From: Prochilodus magdalenae | Taxonomy: Eukaryota; Chordata; Actinopteri; Characiformes; Prochilodontidae | Assembly (NCBI GenBank): GCA_024036415.1 | Contig: JAMWET010006783.1 | Location: forward strand, 68,501 to 132,500 | Direction: 5' to 3' | DNA length: 64,000 nucleotides | Shown: piece after piece, positions 21,767-34,016 of the stretch | How positions within the stretch are numbered: position 1 is the stretch's first letter | Layout: each line of letters begins with the position of its first letter | Program-made: the position numbers and the translations under genes | The notes under the pieces: model-generated | The model's database searches: none | The model's input: only the letters and a program-made list of their open reading frames with translations | Told to the model about the DNA's origin: nothing

Positions 21767-23045
21767 ATATACACTCACCATCAAAAGAATAGTTGCATCC
21801 AGAAGGAAGTTTGGGATTGCAGTTGTCAGGCATGACGCGAGCAGGCATGACGTGAGCAGGGCTAAAAGCCAGGATGGTTGTATTTAACAAACAGGTAGCC
21901 AAGCACACATGTACACAATGCAATGTGGGGTCCAGAAACAGAGACAAGCAGAGGTCAGAACCAGGAGATCCAATAATCCAGCAACCTAATCCAAAGGGAA
22001 ATCCAAGGGGATAGTCCGAACACAGGAAGATGCTCAGAACCAGGGAGAATAAAGCAGACAAAGCCGAAGGGAGAATCGAACAAAGGGGAGTCAGAACCGG
22101 AAATATGGATAGTAAGGTCACAGGGACAACGTTCGGAATTCCATACAACGTTTGGCAAAACTTCGTAGCATGTGTCTGTGTGAGCGGGGTATATAAACAG
22201 GAAGTGATGAGAACGCCAACTGGCCTCAATCAGTACTCTGGTGAGCTAGAGCGTGACTGATTGGATGACTGTGGACATGTGGGTGTGACGTCATCAGGTA
22301 GTGCACTCTGGGGAATGGAGTCCAGGAGATCGGTAGTGTCAGGCAGGACCAGAGGCGTGACAGCAGTTCTATTGGGAAGGAAGATAAAGGTGACCAGGAA
22401 CAATAAATGATGATCAGTTTAGACTGATATGATCAATATTTACTGAGCTACACATACAGAAGTCTGTCTCTCAGTATGGCGTCAGATATCGCAACATATA
22501 CGTCTCGGTATGGAGTTGTACAGGTTCCTAATGGTGTCCTGTGATAATCTATCCCATGCAGCTTGAATATCCTCACACAGTTCCTGCAGATAGGGTGCGG
22601 TAGGGGTGGAGATGGAGTGACACCAGGCCTTCTGGACATTTGAAGCCATGACAGTGAACCGTTCATCTTGACCACGGTGCCTCCACACACAGATTCAGTG
22701 GTTGTCACCACCAAGACTAAAGCAGGACTCGTCACTGGAGATGACCCACTGCTATTCTGAGTCACTCCATGACAGTCTGGCACGACAGTCTGTGGCGATA
22801 ATGATGCGGTGTTAAGGGCAGCCTTTGTAACGCTCTGTGTGCATGTAGTCCTGCATCATGCAGCTGTCTACCAATGGTGCTGGCCCAAACAGGATGACTC
22901 AAGGAGGGCATCACTTCTCGGTGTATGTCCACAATCATGGCTGTTGGGTCAGTCAGGTACAGCGATAAGGCCCGTCCTTTCTTGTATCGAGCTTGCCCAC
23001 CAGATTTCATTCCTGTGGGTTGAGTTTTTCAGGGTGTAGCCATTG
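21767..23045 (-). mobile_element. Tc1/mariner-like element, family B, split by a solo LTR
   Basis: The family end 'cactcaccatcaaaagaata' begins the copy. After the LTR (21824-22362) it resumes with 'ctattgggaaggaagataaa'. The - strand carries transposase pieces (22448-22783) with serine/valine-rich DDE-region residues, and HTH-side pieces (22762-23010) with SLSHPVWASTIGRQLHDAGL. Frameshifts and an LTR make it inactive. The end near 23045 is diverged. Confidence 0.8.
21824..22362 (-). mobile_element. Solo LTR inside a Tc1-like element
   Basis: It has TGTCAGG...GTGACA ends (TG...CA) and an exact 5-base duplication GCAGT (21819-21823, 22363-22367). Other copies of the host element read through this site without a gap ('gattgcagtgctattggg'), proving insertion. 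The complement contains 'tatatac' in a TATA-like position, so the LTR probably lies on the - strand. At 539 bases it is distinct from the 17100 LTR, though both begin TGTCA. Confidence 0.9.
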
Positions 23046-23894
23046 TGCAACGTTTCCTTTGAAGATGATGGTATAGTTTGTTGGGTAAAAAGCTTTGATC
23101 TCTTTTTCTGCACAGTGTAAAAGCTCTAGCTCTCCTTTCAGTTTAGTGAATATTCATGAGGGACCAACCAATAGAATCTCTCCAAACCTGCTTAGTAATA
23201 AACCTGGTTCTATATCAGCTCCACTGCAGGGTAAGGAAGCTGGTTCCTCCTCCTCCTGTAAAGCTCCACTCTGGAGGTGTTTAAGGTGGACTGTATAATT
23301 CCATGAGTGCTAGTTTATAGTTTGATACTCTTCAATTTTATTCCAAAGTAAAGCATTAGGCTAACCATAATGAGAGCCGTCTATGAGAAGCCGTGTCTAA
23401 GCATTGACTGGTACTCTGTATGAATGTGCATAGGCCTGAGCTCATGTACGATGGATTCCCTGAAACGTTACTGTTCTGGAAATGAAAGATGTTCTGGCGT
23501 CAGCAACCAAAGTGACTTTAACACCCTGCAAAGCTTCAGCTCGACTCTGCCTCATTAGATTCATATTGTGGGTTTGGGTTGACACGAGTGAGCGGATGCT
23601 GATCGCAAAGGAGGATGATGATTAGAGGTTTCGGGTGACATTGCTGAGCTGCTGATCGTGATCGCGGGCTGATGTTAACCGTTCCTAATGAGCTAAACAT
23701 TTTGTCCTCTAGTCTAGCAGTGCAACGGAAAACTGGAATGTACATTATTCCAAGCCATTTACTGTCACTGTAGTTGTGGTGTCGCTGCATGGACTGCTGA
23801 ATACTGCAGTGGCATATTGGAAGCTTCCATATGAATTCCTGGATTTTAAGGGAAATCTACTGATGGGAAGTCTTAATGACCCTAAAGCTTCATG

Positions 23895-24150
23895 ACTTCA
23901 GGAATAACAGCTGTGACTGGATTTTGCATGGACTGGACAAGTGTCTGGATGTAGGCCACATCAATGTTCAGACACTCTTGCATCAAGGAACTGTGTGGTT
24001 GGGCCAGATTTGGCTTAACTGGCACAATTCCAAGGAGAATTCCCTGTAGACTGGGATTCTAGCCACTGCTGGTAGACCCGTATGACCATACGCATCCATA
24101 CACCTGCAGATTCAGCTACTTCCTTCACACAATGGTCTTTAGAATACTCA
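23895..24150 (-). repeat. Family C fragment
   Basis: It contains 'gactggacaagtgtctgg', 'ctgtagactgggattcta' and 'cacctgcagattcagc', collinear with 57040-57260. Truncated at both sides. Confidence 0.7.
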
Positions 24151-24412
24151 ATGCAAAACAAGCTAGCTTAGTGTTAGGTATAGGGTTCCCATGTGTGGCT
24201 TTGGAAAAGGATATTTCCATTTCCATTGTACAGGAGAGAATATTTATGTGTGCTAATGTGTGAAACTCTAACTCCAGTCTTGCTGTCCTCCACCTCATCT
24301 TTCTAAGAAAAAGGGAAGGTGTTATTTCTCACTTGCTCTCTTTTCCCAGTCCACCTCTCCACTGCCTCTACTTCTTTCTCTTTGTCCCAATCACATGGTG
24401 CACACACATATA

Positions 24413-24936
24413 CAGGGGTGGGACAATGAAACTGAAACACCTGTCATTTTAGTGTGGGAGGTCTCATGGCTAAATTGGACCAGCCTGGTGGCCAATCTTC
24501 ATTAATTGCACATTGCACCAGTAAGAGCAGAGTGTGAAGGTTCAGTTAGCAGGTAAGAGCTCAGTTCTGCTCAAAATACTGCAATGCACACAACATTATG
24601 GGTGACATACCAGAGTTCAAAAGAGACAAACTGTTGGTGCACGTCTTGCTGGCGCATCTGTGACCAAGTCATTGTGATGTATCAAGAGCCACGGTATCCA
24701 GGGTAATGTCAGCATACCACCAAGAAGGATGAACCACATCCAACAGGATTAACTGTGGACGCAAGAGGAAGCTGTCTGAAAGGGATGTTCGGGTGCTAAC
24801 CCGGATTGAATCCAAAAAACATAAAACCACGGCTGCCCAAATCACGCTGTATTGGCCGCAAAAGGAGGCCCTGCACCATACTAATAAATGATTGTGGTCT
24901 AAAACCAGGTGTTTCAGTTTCATTGTCCAACCCCTG
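24413..24936 (+). mobile_element. Tc1-type MITE, family A, complete copy
   Basis: It has TA flanks and ~30-base inverted ends. The left half keeps the HTH-side coding region up to 'ggctgcccaaatcacg', then jumps to the 3' end ('ctgtattggccgcaaaagg'). This is a different internal deletion from the copies at 5759 and 27981. Confidence 0.9.
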
Positions 24937-25031
24937 TAGAGTAGGCCACTAATAGTGGTAGGTAAGGGTACAAACCTACCACATATAGTTTTTCCAAAAA
25001 ATCTAACATACATAGTTAGACCACGTTCCCC

Positions 25032-25085
25032 TTGTTTTTCAACGGTCAGGACCCACATAGGGCCACCACAGAGCAGGTATTAGGA
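25032..25085 (+). repeat. Palindromic MITE (family P), short fragment
   Basis: Reads 'tcaacggtcaggaccc' and 'caccacagagcaggtatta', the start of one arm only. Confidence 0.6.
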
Positions 25086-25129
25086 CCAGCGGACAAAAAA
25101 ATGAATCACCCCTCACTAAAAATTTCCTA

Positions 25130-25590
25130 ATAGCATTCAATTCCACCACACGCACCAATAACATCTTTGGGCTGGACAGGTTTCTGGATGTAGGCCAGAC
25201 ATACTTGCATTAAAGAATTGCACGGCTGGGCCAGATTTGGTGGATGCCTTTTCGGGCACAGTTCTGAGGAGAATTCCTTGTGCACTGGGATTTTAGCTAC
25301 TGCTGGTAGACCCGTATGACTGTACGCTTCCATACACCTGCAAATTCAGCTACTTCCTTCACACTATGGTCTTTGGCCACGCCCACATGCAGTCCCTCCT
25401 TTTAGCCAATCATTAACATCTGCTCTGGAGCGTTTTCCACACATGGAACGAGACATTCCCTGCACTGTAGCACCTCTTCTCAATCTATGGATCCCATCAC
25501 TCACACCCTGCAGGGTTTTATAGCCTGATCATGCCTGTACAGCGCCATCTACAGAATCCTGAAGTCACTAGCACCTTAAACACGCAAGTT
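25130..25590 (-). mobile_element. Family C element
   Basis: Collinear with 57005-57440: 'gacaggtttctggatgtagg', 'ggtagacccgtatgactg', 'tccttcacactatggtc', 'aatctatggatcccatcac', 'ctgaagtcactagcacctt'. The HTH frame is broken by frameshifts. Confidence 0.7.
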
Positions 25591-26603
25591 GGCTAAGTTT
25601 AGTCTGATGGTGTTTTGTTTGTGATGTGTTTTTTTTTTTTTTTTTTACACAGCCATTCATTTGTGCACTAACGCCCTGCTGCACACACATAAGCACAGTG
25701 CTGTAGTGACGAGTAGCAGGACCGGGATGATTCAGACTCTGACCTTTATTATCTTCTGGTCTGCATGAGTATACAGCGTAGATATGCGTTTATACACAGC
25801 ACTGATACAGTACAAACCAAACACACAGATCAAAGAGGAGATGATATATTTGCAGATTATACCAAGAGTAGCGAAGGAGATCTGAAAGCAAATGCTGTTT
25901 GTCATGCTGAGTTTATTTTGACTTGGCAGCACTGAAGTAAACTTTGAAATTTTCGATCCCTCTGCATGTGAGCTGGCTCAGACCGGCGGATTCTACGCAC
26001 TAAATCACAGCTCATTATATAATGCTTTTAGTTGGCACGGTCTAATATGTTTGTTTCTCCGGCAACACTGAGCAACAAAACTTGACCAGCCATGACCAAT
26101 TATAGTAGAGCCATGTTTCCCTCCACCAGCAGCATAAACAGATGTTTGTTCAAATATGGAGAAATTAGAAACTTCGCACTAACAGCCAATCAGTACTACT
26201 TAGGATGTATGTGTACAATTAGAACCTGTTTACCTCTGGTTCGTTTCTGAGCCAGGGTTTCCAATAAAGTGGCCAGTTTGTTTTTATCAACACAGCACTG
26301 GGAAATGCATATATACCTGGATCAGAGTTGTTTGAATATGAACAGCCAAGACGGGGTACCCATTTTCTTAGGTGTACAACATCACCAGTTAGTTTCTGAC
26401 CAGGGCCCAATGCTGTCCAGACATTATTTGGGTCATCCAGGGTCACTGCTGTTAGGAGTCGTCCACCTCCCCAAGAACTATCACGGCGCTGTGGTCAAAT
26501 GAGTCAAGTGTGCACCAGCAAGGCGAGAAGAGGTGGTACCCTGCAGGGAATTTCCATGTGTGGAAAATGGTGTGAAGGACGTAGCCGAACTACATGATCC
26601 CTC

Positions 26604-26915
<312 letters not shown>

Positions 26916-26974
26916 TACAATGTATACAATTAAATACAAAAAATTTAAGTATATAGACACTTTAGAACCTTAAC

Positions 26975-27170
26975 TGTGAACATATCTGCAGGTGTATGAA
27001 AGCATATGGTCATGTAGGTCTAGCAGAGGTGGCTAAAATTCTAGTCTACAGGGGATTCTAGGGACGGCATCCACCAAATCTGGCCCAACTGCGCAACTCT
27101 TTGATGCAAGAGTGCCTGAACACTGATGTGGCCCACATCCAGAAACTTGTCTAGTCCATATCAAATCGAA
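26975..27170 (+). repeat. Family C fragment
   Basis: Reads 'atctgcaggtgtatgaaag', 'gtctagcagaggtggctaaa' and 'gatgcaagagtgcctgaac', collinear with 41310-41460. Confidence 0.65.
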
Positions 27171-27478
27171 TTGCAGCTGTTATTTATTCCATATATTTAG
27201 ATATTTATTGTATATTTATTATAGGGAGGCATTAAACAGTGTTAAGTAGGTTTACCCTACAACCCTCTATGTGTACCACTCTGATTTAAGTGTATTAAAC
27301 ATGATTTACATTATACATAAATAATTTACATCTACCAGCAATGGCAAAAATACAATTTGGGCCAAAACCCAAACCCAAAACCTCCCATATTAACCCAACA
27401 CTGTGAGAGATCTTTCAATGGCATTAAAGGGTCCATATAATGGAAAACCAAATTTCATACAATTTCCATGAATTGCCC

Positions 27479-27540
27479 CACATCAATGTTGAGACATCAA
27501 AGAATTGGTCAGATTTGGTGGACGCCTTCCCTGGCATTTT
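27479..27540 (-). repeat. Family C short fragment
   Basis: 'catcaatgttgagacatc' and 'agatttggtggacgccttc' match the 57080-57140 segment. The flanking sequence is unrelated. Confidence 0.55.
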
Positions 27541-27980
27541 ACTGGTTGTGCCAAGTAGTCCCATGGATGTCCAAAAGGACTGGGGATTTTGCAGGTCAGT
27601 CCAGATGTGCGAATGCTCCTCCTGAATGTTGGTCATGCTAATCAGTCACATCTGCAGCCCTGTGAACGCAAAAACTGTCATCCTGGAATACAGGGATAGG
27701 AATGTTATTCATCTTATTCATCAGTAAGATGATGAACAGAATGCAAAACCTGGTTGTCCAGCTGCTCATTGTAGGCACTGTGGTTCACCTCGACCAAAGA
27801 ACCCATTTCCACACCCAGAACTTCAAAGACGGGATGTGTTTTGGTCAGGGAAGCTTATATATGTAAATATAGCTTCTATGGTTTCTGGATGGAAAATGGT
27901 CAAATAAAATAAATTGCCAATTTTATTACGTAAAAAAGACCAAATATTGTAATTAACCTCAAAGAATATATATATATATA

Positions 27981-28513
27981 CAGGGGTGGGACAATGAAAC
28001 TGAAACACCTGTCATTTTAGTGTGGGAGGTCTCATGGCTAAATTGGACCAGCCTGGTGGCCAGTCTTCATTAACTGCACATTGCACCAGTAAGAGCAGAG
28101 TGTGAAGGTTCAGTTAGCAGGTAAGAGCACAGTTCTGCTCAAAATACTGCAATGCACACAGCATTAAGGGTGACATACCAGAGTTCAAAAGAGGACAGAT
28201 TGTTGGTGCACGTCTTGCTGGCGCATCTGTGACCAAGACAGCAAGTCTTTGTGATGTATCAAGAGCCACGGTAACCAGGGTAATGTCAGCATACCACCAA
28301 GAAGGACGAACCTCCACCAGCATCACGTAGTGACCTGGCCACTATCCTGCAAGAAGAATGGCTTAAACTCCCTCTGACCACTGTGCAGGACGCAGTATAT
28401 GTCATTCCCAAGACCAACTGACGCTGTATTGGCCGCAAAAGGAGGCCCTACACCATACTAATAAATGATTGTGGTCTCAAACCAGGTGTTTCAGTTTCAT
28501 TGTCCAGCCCCTA
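27981..28513 (+). mobile_element. Tc1-type MITE, family A, complete copy
   Basis: Inverted ends enclose a 5' coding remnant and the joint 'cctccaccagcatcacg' leading into the 3' region. This joint is shared with the copy at 5759-6287. (TA)n runs lie on both sides. Confidence 0.88.
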
Positions 28514-28938
28514 TATATTGTCCTATATATATGTATATATATATATAAATAAAATTATACAATGTATACAATTAAATACAAAAAATTAAAGTATATAGAC
28601 ACTTTAGATCCTTAACTGTGAACATTTCTGATGGGGTTAGTTTCTCTGGAACAGCATTCAACATGGCGTCAATAACTTTGTCCAAATCTTCATTTATTTT
28701 AAATGGAAGACCCCTTCAATATAAGCAGTTAAACTTTAAAGACCATATTGTACCTACAAGAATATTAAACTATACCTGGACAGTACCATCTGACAGTGTG
28801 GTTATTAAGTTGTTAGATGACCCGGACCTGTCCCCACAGGTCCAGACTTTAATTACACACTACTTGAAACCGGTCATGAACCTGTGTATGTGTTTTAAAG
28901 TGTCTCTCTCTCAGTTGCACTCTCTCTTTCTCTCTCAG

Positions 28939-29284
28939 CTCTACTGGCATGGCTCTTCCTGCTCGCTACTACTCTCCGGATGAGGAAGATGAGCGGCCCT
29001 TCATCTGCTCGTTGCCTCAGGATAATGGGATCATGTCCTGCAGTGATATTCCGGCGAGGAGAGAGGGGGGGCGAGACTGTTGTCTGGACGTAGAGGACGC
29101 TCTGCACCGGCAGGCTCTGGGCCTGGCCGCTGAACCCCTCCTCAATGCCAGTGCCGGCGCCGTGCCGGGGCTCTGTGTCAACTGGAACCGCTACTACACC
29201 CACTGCCGCACTGGTCACTCCAACCCTCACAAGGGCGCCATCAACTTTGACAACATTGGCTATGCCTGGATCGTGATATTTCAG
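28939..29284 (+). CDS. cacna1i: Cav3 exon: domain I extracellular loop and pore helix
   Basis: This 346-base exon has acceptor tctctcag and donor ttcag|gtatgt. Its first base completes the Leu codon begun at 9465, and it ends in phase 0. It encodes the large cysteine-rich loop between IS5 and the pore: [15 protein letters not shown], a Cys-Cys pair (RDCCLD), NASAG with a second N-glycosylation sequon, [16 protein letters not shown], and the P-helix [16 protein letters not shown]. The cysteine pattern matches Cav3.3 as I recall it. The segment between the Cys pair and GLCVNWN is about ten residues longer than in the human protein, by an Ala/Leu/Gly-rich insertion. The upstream intron ends in a CT-rich run, a strong polypyrimidine tract. 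The exon is GC-rich against an AT-rich intron, as expected of coding DNA. Confidence 0.95.
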
Positions 29285-29458
29285 GTATGTGACCAGGGCT
29301 GCTTCGGACACTTTAGGCTAAATGGAACAACAACAACAAGACAACAGTTTAGTGTACCAATATTTGTTGGACGTAGATATGTAATTCATAATTTATCAGT
29401 GCTTGTGTATCTTTTAATATCCCCAATGCAGATCAATTGCAGAATACGATTTTCAGGT

Positions 29459-29461
29459 AAC

Positions 29462-29531
<70 letters not shown>

Positions 29532-29695
29532 TAAAAATAACAACAAAACAACAACAACAACAATAATAAGCATATTAATAATAACAACAACAACAACAAC
29601 AAAACAACATAATTATTATTGTTGTTGTTGTTGTTATTATTATTATTAATATTATTATTATTATTATTATTGTTGTTGTTTTGTTGTTATTTTTA

Positions 29696-29756
<61 letters not shown>

Positions 29757-29869
29757 AACAACAACAATAACAACAACAACAATAAAAATAACAATAACAA
29801 TAATAGTAATAAAAATAAATAACAACAACAGCGAAACAACAACAATAATTATTAACAACAACAACAACA

Positions 29870-29919
<50 letters not shown>

Positions 29920-30017
29920 TATTATTATTATTATTATTATTCTTTTTATTATTATTATTATTATTAATATCTTTAGGATAGCTATTATTACTATAATAAT
30001 AATATATTAATAATAAC

Positions 30018-30069
<52 letters not shown>

Positions 30070-30150
30070 GTAATAACTATTGTTATTATTATTATTGTTA
30101 TCATTATTATTATTATTGTTATTATTATTATTGTGATAATAGCTATTCTA
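29459..30150. repeat. Trinucleotide tract (AAT/AAC/ATT/GTT)n with hairpin potential
   Basis: About 690 bases of AAT and AAC units alternate with their complements ATT and GTT, starting 175 bases downstream of the domain I loop exon's donor site. Within it, 'ctttaggatagctattatta' (29971) has a near-complement 'aatagctattctaaag' around 30137-30155. The Asn- or Leu/Ile-rich open frames are artefacts. Confidence 0.95.
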
Positions 30151-30360
30151 AAGATAATAATAATGAGAACCATTATAATTATAATAACTATTATAATAAT
30201 ACTATGGTAATATATGGTAATATATAGAAATAATATGTAATAATATGGTAATAAAATAGTATAGTAATAGTGATAGTAATATGGTAGTAATATGGTAACA
30301 AAATGATAATAATGAGGTCATAATAAAATGATTTATGTTTATTTATGTTGAGTCTGTGTC
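30150..30360. repeat. AT-rich quasi-repeat (TAATATGGTAATA)
   Basis: Short 'taatatggtaata' and 'tagtaat' words recur after the trinucleotide tract. No gene. Confidence 0.6.
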
Positions 30361-30559
30361 TGAAACCAAACATAGTTATCGCAAAGGCAAAAGAATCAAT
30401 GACTTAATCTGCGTTTGAATGAGATAGTGCTCATGGCTAGCTAGCCGTGGATAGTTAGCAGGCCTTGCAATTAATTTAAAAAATCAATAGCTGAAATTAT
30501 TGCCTAATTATTATATAATGTGTTTGCTATTATTAATGGTGATCATTGGTCTTCTAATG

Positions 30560-31170
30560 GAACTGATTACTGAGAACTGCCGGGACACATTAAAAAAGGA
30601 TGTTCCACCAGCAAAGCTCTTCATAGAGCTACGAGATGAGAAGAATGTGCTGACCGAGTCAGCAGCGTCAGACTGTACCAGGCTTCCCTCGCCCGGGCAC
30701 CAAGGAAAGCCGAACTCCACATACTGACAACAGCTGCCATAGATGGCGAAAGTAAGCCGTCCGCCACGAGAAACGACGGGAGCAGTGGGAAAGCGAGTTC
30801 CCTGCTCCGCCTCCCCATTAAATGTCAAATGCCATACAGTGGCCTTGCTGCGGAACAACAGGATGCCCATGAGAGGCAGGGCCTGGAACTCGGGTGCCCT
30901 CCTTACGCCTCTTGTGGCTGTCATCATCGCCCCCACTCGCCGCTGACGTCCTTGGTCTGCTGTCACTTGTGGCTTTTGTTGGCATGTGAAGTTCAGACAC
31001 CGCCTACCCGCCCTCTATTTGCAGCTGTCGTCAGTGCCCGGGGGGTCGGGTGCCTGGCACACAGTCGTCTGAAGAGTTTGATGCCTTAAGCTACCTCACA
31101 GAAAGCTATGATGAAATGATTATGAATACACTGGGTGCACTGCCTGATGCTTTATCCCAGATTTTAAAAA
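30560..31170. other. GC-rich block of unknown origin
   Basis: This block is clearly richer in G+C and CpG than the flanking intron, with long open frames on both strands (30511-30966 on -, 151 codons). Near its right end the + strand reads a coding-like SYLTESYDEMIMNTLGALPD. I do not recognise any family. It could be a decayed transposon gene or a processed pseudogene. No splice-compatible frame links it to the channel. Confidence 0.3.
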
Positions 31171-31235
31171 ATTACATATACTGTATTATTAAATAACTTC
31201 CAGGCAGATGCACACAGCGGTCCACTGGTGGTTTT

Positions 31236-31710
31236 CAATCCTTAAAGAGTAGTTGTACCCAGAAGGGATTGTGGGATTGAGCCGGCTGTTGGGAAGGAAG
31301 ATAAAGGTGACCAGGAACAATAAATGATGATACATGTAGACTGATATGATCAATATTTATTGAGCTACACATACAGAAGTCTGTCTCTCGGTATGGCGTC
31401 GGGATGCAGTGTTTGATAACGCAGCATGCCAGGCCTCTCGGTATGGAGTTGTAGAAGTTCCCAATGGTGTCCTGTGATAATCCATCCCATGCATCTTGAA
31501 TATCCTCACACAGTTCCTGCAGGTTTTGCCGTAGGGGTGGAGGTGGAGTGATGCCAGGTCACTCCTGGACGTGTGACCCATGGCAACAAACCATTTATCT
31601 TGATGCTAACCACAGTGCCTCCAGTGGTCGTCTCCACCAAGACTGAAGTGGGACTGATCACTGAAGATGACCCGCTGCCATCCTAAGACACCACCGCAGT
31701 CAATTCTACA
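31236..31710 (-). mobile_element. Tc1/mariner-like element, family B (internally deleted)
   Basis: 'gagtagttgtacccagaag' through 'gttgggaaggaagataaagg', then the C-terminal transposase segment on the - strand, ending in the region 'ccactgaagatgacccgc'. Truncated and frameshifted. Confidence 0.75.
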
Positions 31711-32427
31711 CCGTCTTTCAGCCGTCTGAAGTTTGACCTCATGCGGGTGCTAATCTATCATCCTAAATGAATGCCCTTTGGATGAAATCCAAAACCTTCC
31801 TCCACTGTTTACTCCCCATCCTTATTTAAACCGTCCTTGGAATATTCAAGTATCCTAAAAGATCCTGATGAGCTGGCATTGAGCATGTTGGTGGAATTAA
31901 GTCGTGTAGAAAAGCATGAAATCCCGTCCTCCTAAGTGGCCAGCAGATGTTAAACGCCGTTCCGGTAATTGCGAATTATGAAGCGGGTGCCGAACGAATG
32001 AACGAGCCTGACTTACGCAAAAACATCAGGAGGTTCAGAACGAGCTTCCTGTTGGAACAGGCATCGCGTGCTGTTCGAGGAGATGAATGAAAAGCAGTTG
32101 GACGATGCTGGGGAGGAAACAGATGTCAGACGGAACACACAACAGATAATATAAATATATATGTGCGTAAGAACGTCTGTCTACTGAGCTTACAGCCTGG
32201 CAGTCTCTCACAAGAGCACTCAGCGGGAAGGTTTCAATTTAGACACGGACACAGTCTACAATCTGAAGCTCTTCGCTCTTTGATCCGAGCTCGGGCAGGC
32301 AGGGAGCTGAAAACAATGTTCTGGTTATGATTTCTATACTGAACTAGAAGTGATGCATTGGATTTACTGTATTCAAACGTCAGTTCATTCAAACATGTGC
32401 ATTATATTTCATATGAGTGAAATACAC

Positions 32428-32549
32428 TCATCAACGAAAGAGTAGCTGCACCCGGAAGGAGGTGTGGGATTGCAGTGCTGTTGGGAAGGAAGATAGAGGT
32501 TAGCAGGACCAACAGAAGATGATAAGTTTAGACTGATATGGGTAATATT

Positions 32550-32627
<78 letters not shown>

Positions 32628-33205
32628 CTTGAGCTACACATACAGAAGTCTGTCTCTTGGTATGGCGTTGGGCCGCCATGTTTGCTAATCCAACATGTCA
32701 GACGTCTCGGGATGCATGGAGTTGTAGAGGGACGCATGACAACAAAGCATTCATCTTGGCACTGACCATGGTGCCTCCACACATGGATTCGTTGGTTGTC
32801 TCCACCAAGATGATGACCTGCTGTCATTCGGGGTTACCTCATGACGGTTCGGGTTGTGCTACCTCATAGACAGTCGTTATGTTGGCACTGTGACACCATT
32901 GCAGCAGAGCCTTTCGGTGACGTTGGACTAACAGGAAGTTTAGTGTATAGTCGCTTATAACAGTCTGTGTGGGTCAGTCTTAGTCCTGTGTTCTTGCTTG
33001 TGCACGTGCTGCGCGTCGAAACTTCACAATGGTGCTGGCACTAACAGGAAGACTCATGGTGGGGATCACTTCTCGCTGTATATCCGCAGTGTGGCTGTTG
33101 GGTTAGTCAGGTACAGCGATAAGGCCTGTTCTTGTTTACGTCAAACGTGCTGCAGAGTGTGGAACTTCAATCATTCGCATGTCTCATGATGTCAAACCTA
33201 CCCAC
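32428..33205 (-). mobile_element. Tc1/mariner-like element, family B with internal microsatellite
   Basis: It starts 'cactcatcaacgaaagagt' and continues to the N-terminal side 'aggaagactcatggtgggg' and 'ctacccaccaagtttcatt'. A (GATA)n run (32550-32626) interrupts it where other copies read 'aatatttattgagctacac', so the microsatellite grew inside the element. Transposase frames are broken. Confidence 0.8.
32550..32626. repeat. (TAGA)n microsatellite
   Basis: About 19 uninterrupted tetranucleotide units. Confidence 0.98.
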
Positions 33206-33211
33206 CAAGTT

Positions 33212-33720
33212 TCATTCAATCAATCAATCAATCAATCAATGTTTATTTGTATAGTGCTTTTTACAACCAACGTCTCACATATAAACAACTATATAATAAT
33301 AATATATAATCATATATATAAAATAACATACTACACTATACATACAGAAAAATCAATTCCTTTGTTATAAAAAGAAAAGAAAAAAACACAAAGTTAATGT
33401 ACAGACATTTGCGGGTGGGGGTGAGGGTTGGGGGAACCGGGTCCAAGCCCCCCTTGAGCAAGCCAGAGGCAACAGTGAGGAAAAACTCCCTTGAGTAAGG
33501 AAGAAACCTTGAGAGGAACCAGGCTCAAGGGCGGAACCCAACCTCCTCAGGTCGAACCCGGATGAGACGATAAAGACAGAACTAGCATTAGAAGAACATC
33601 TATTAGATCCAGTCTGATTAGATCCAGTCTGATTAGTCCAGGAGGGAGGAACTGCAAGATGGAGCCGACCCATAGAAAGAGTTCATGCTCAGAGCCAGAC
33701 GCTGGTCAGTGTAAGGTTGT
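33212..33720. repeat. Fish interspersed repeat with (AATC)n start
   Basis: It begins with (CAAT)n and 'gtttatttgtatagtgcttt', followed later by 'ccttgagaggaaccaggctc' and 'ctcctcaggtcgaacccgg'. This arrangement recurs widely in teleost introns from memory. Class unknown; no coding frame. Confidence 0.6.
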
Positions 33721-33844
33721 AGTCATGCCGGGTGATGAACTGCAGAAACAGGGCAGGAGACCCACGGTGGAGCTGATGCTCAGGTGCCTCTAGCCCTGTT
33801 TCTGCAGTCTGGCTCTGATCATGAACTCTTGCTATGGGTCGGCT

Positions 33845-33905
33845 CCATCTGGCAACCCACATTCCTGTGGGTTGATTCCTTCTGGGTGCAGCTACTTGTC
33901 CAGCC
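33845..33905 (-). repeat. Family B terminal fragment
   Basis: Reads 'cctgtgggttgattccttct' and 'gggtgcagctact', matching the family B end. About 110 bases upstream of the selectivity-filter exon. Confidence 0.6.
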
Positions 33906-34016
33906 GTTCTTTTACTGTAAGTGTCAAATACATCAACACAGATCTGCCTTTTGACCTGCTTGTCTTTGGTAATGTTTGTATTGGGTTGATTATCTCCAGT
34001 GTATTTCTGTTCTCAG

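Noticed and set aside
28618..28938. Additional upstream part of the loop exon (open frame before 28939)
   Set aside because: The acceptor at 28937-28938 gives correct phase with the S5 exon; upstream residues do not resemble the channel.
29459..29873. Poly-Asn and poly-Leu/Ile open frames
   Set aside because: Translate AAT/AAC/ATT repeats; not coding.
30500..30727. Short membrane-protein-like frame
   Set aside because: A hydrophobic start followed by unrelated sequence; no splice link to the channel and no family match.
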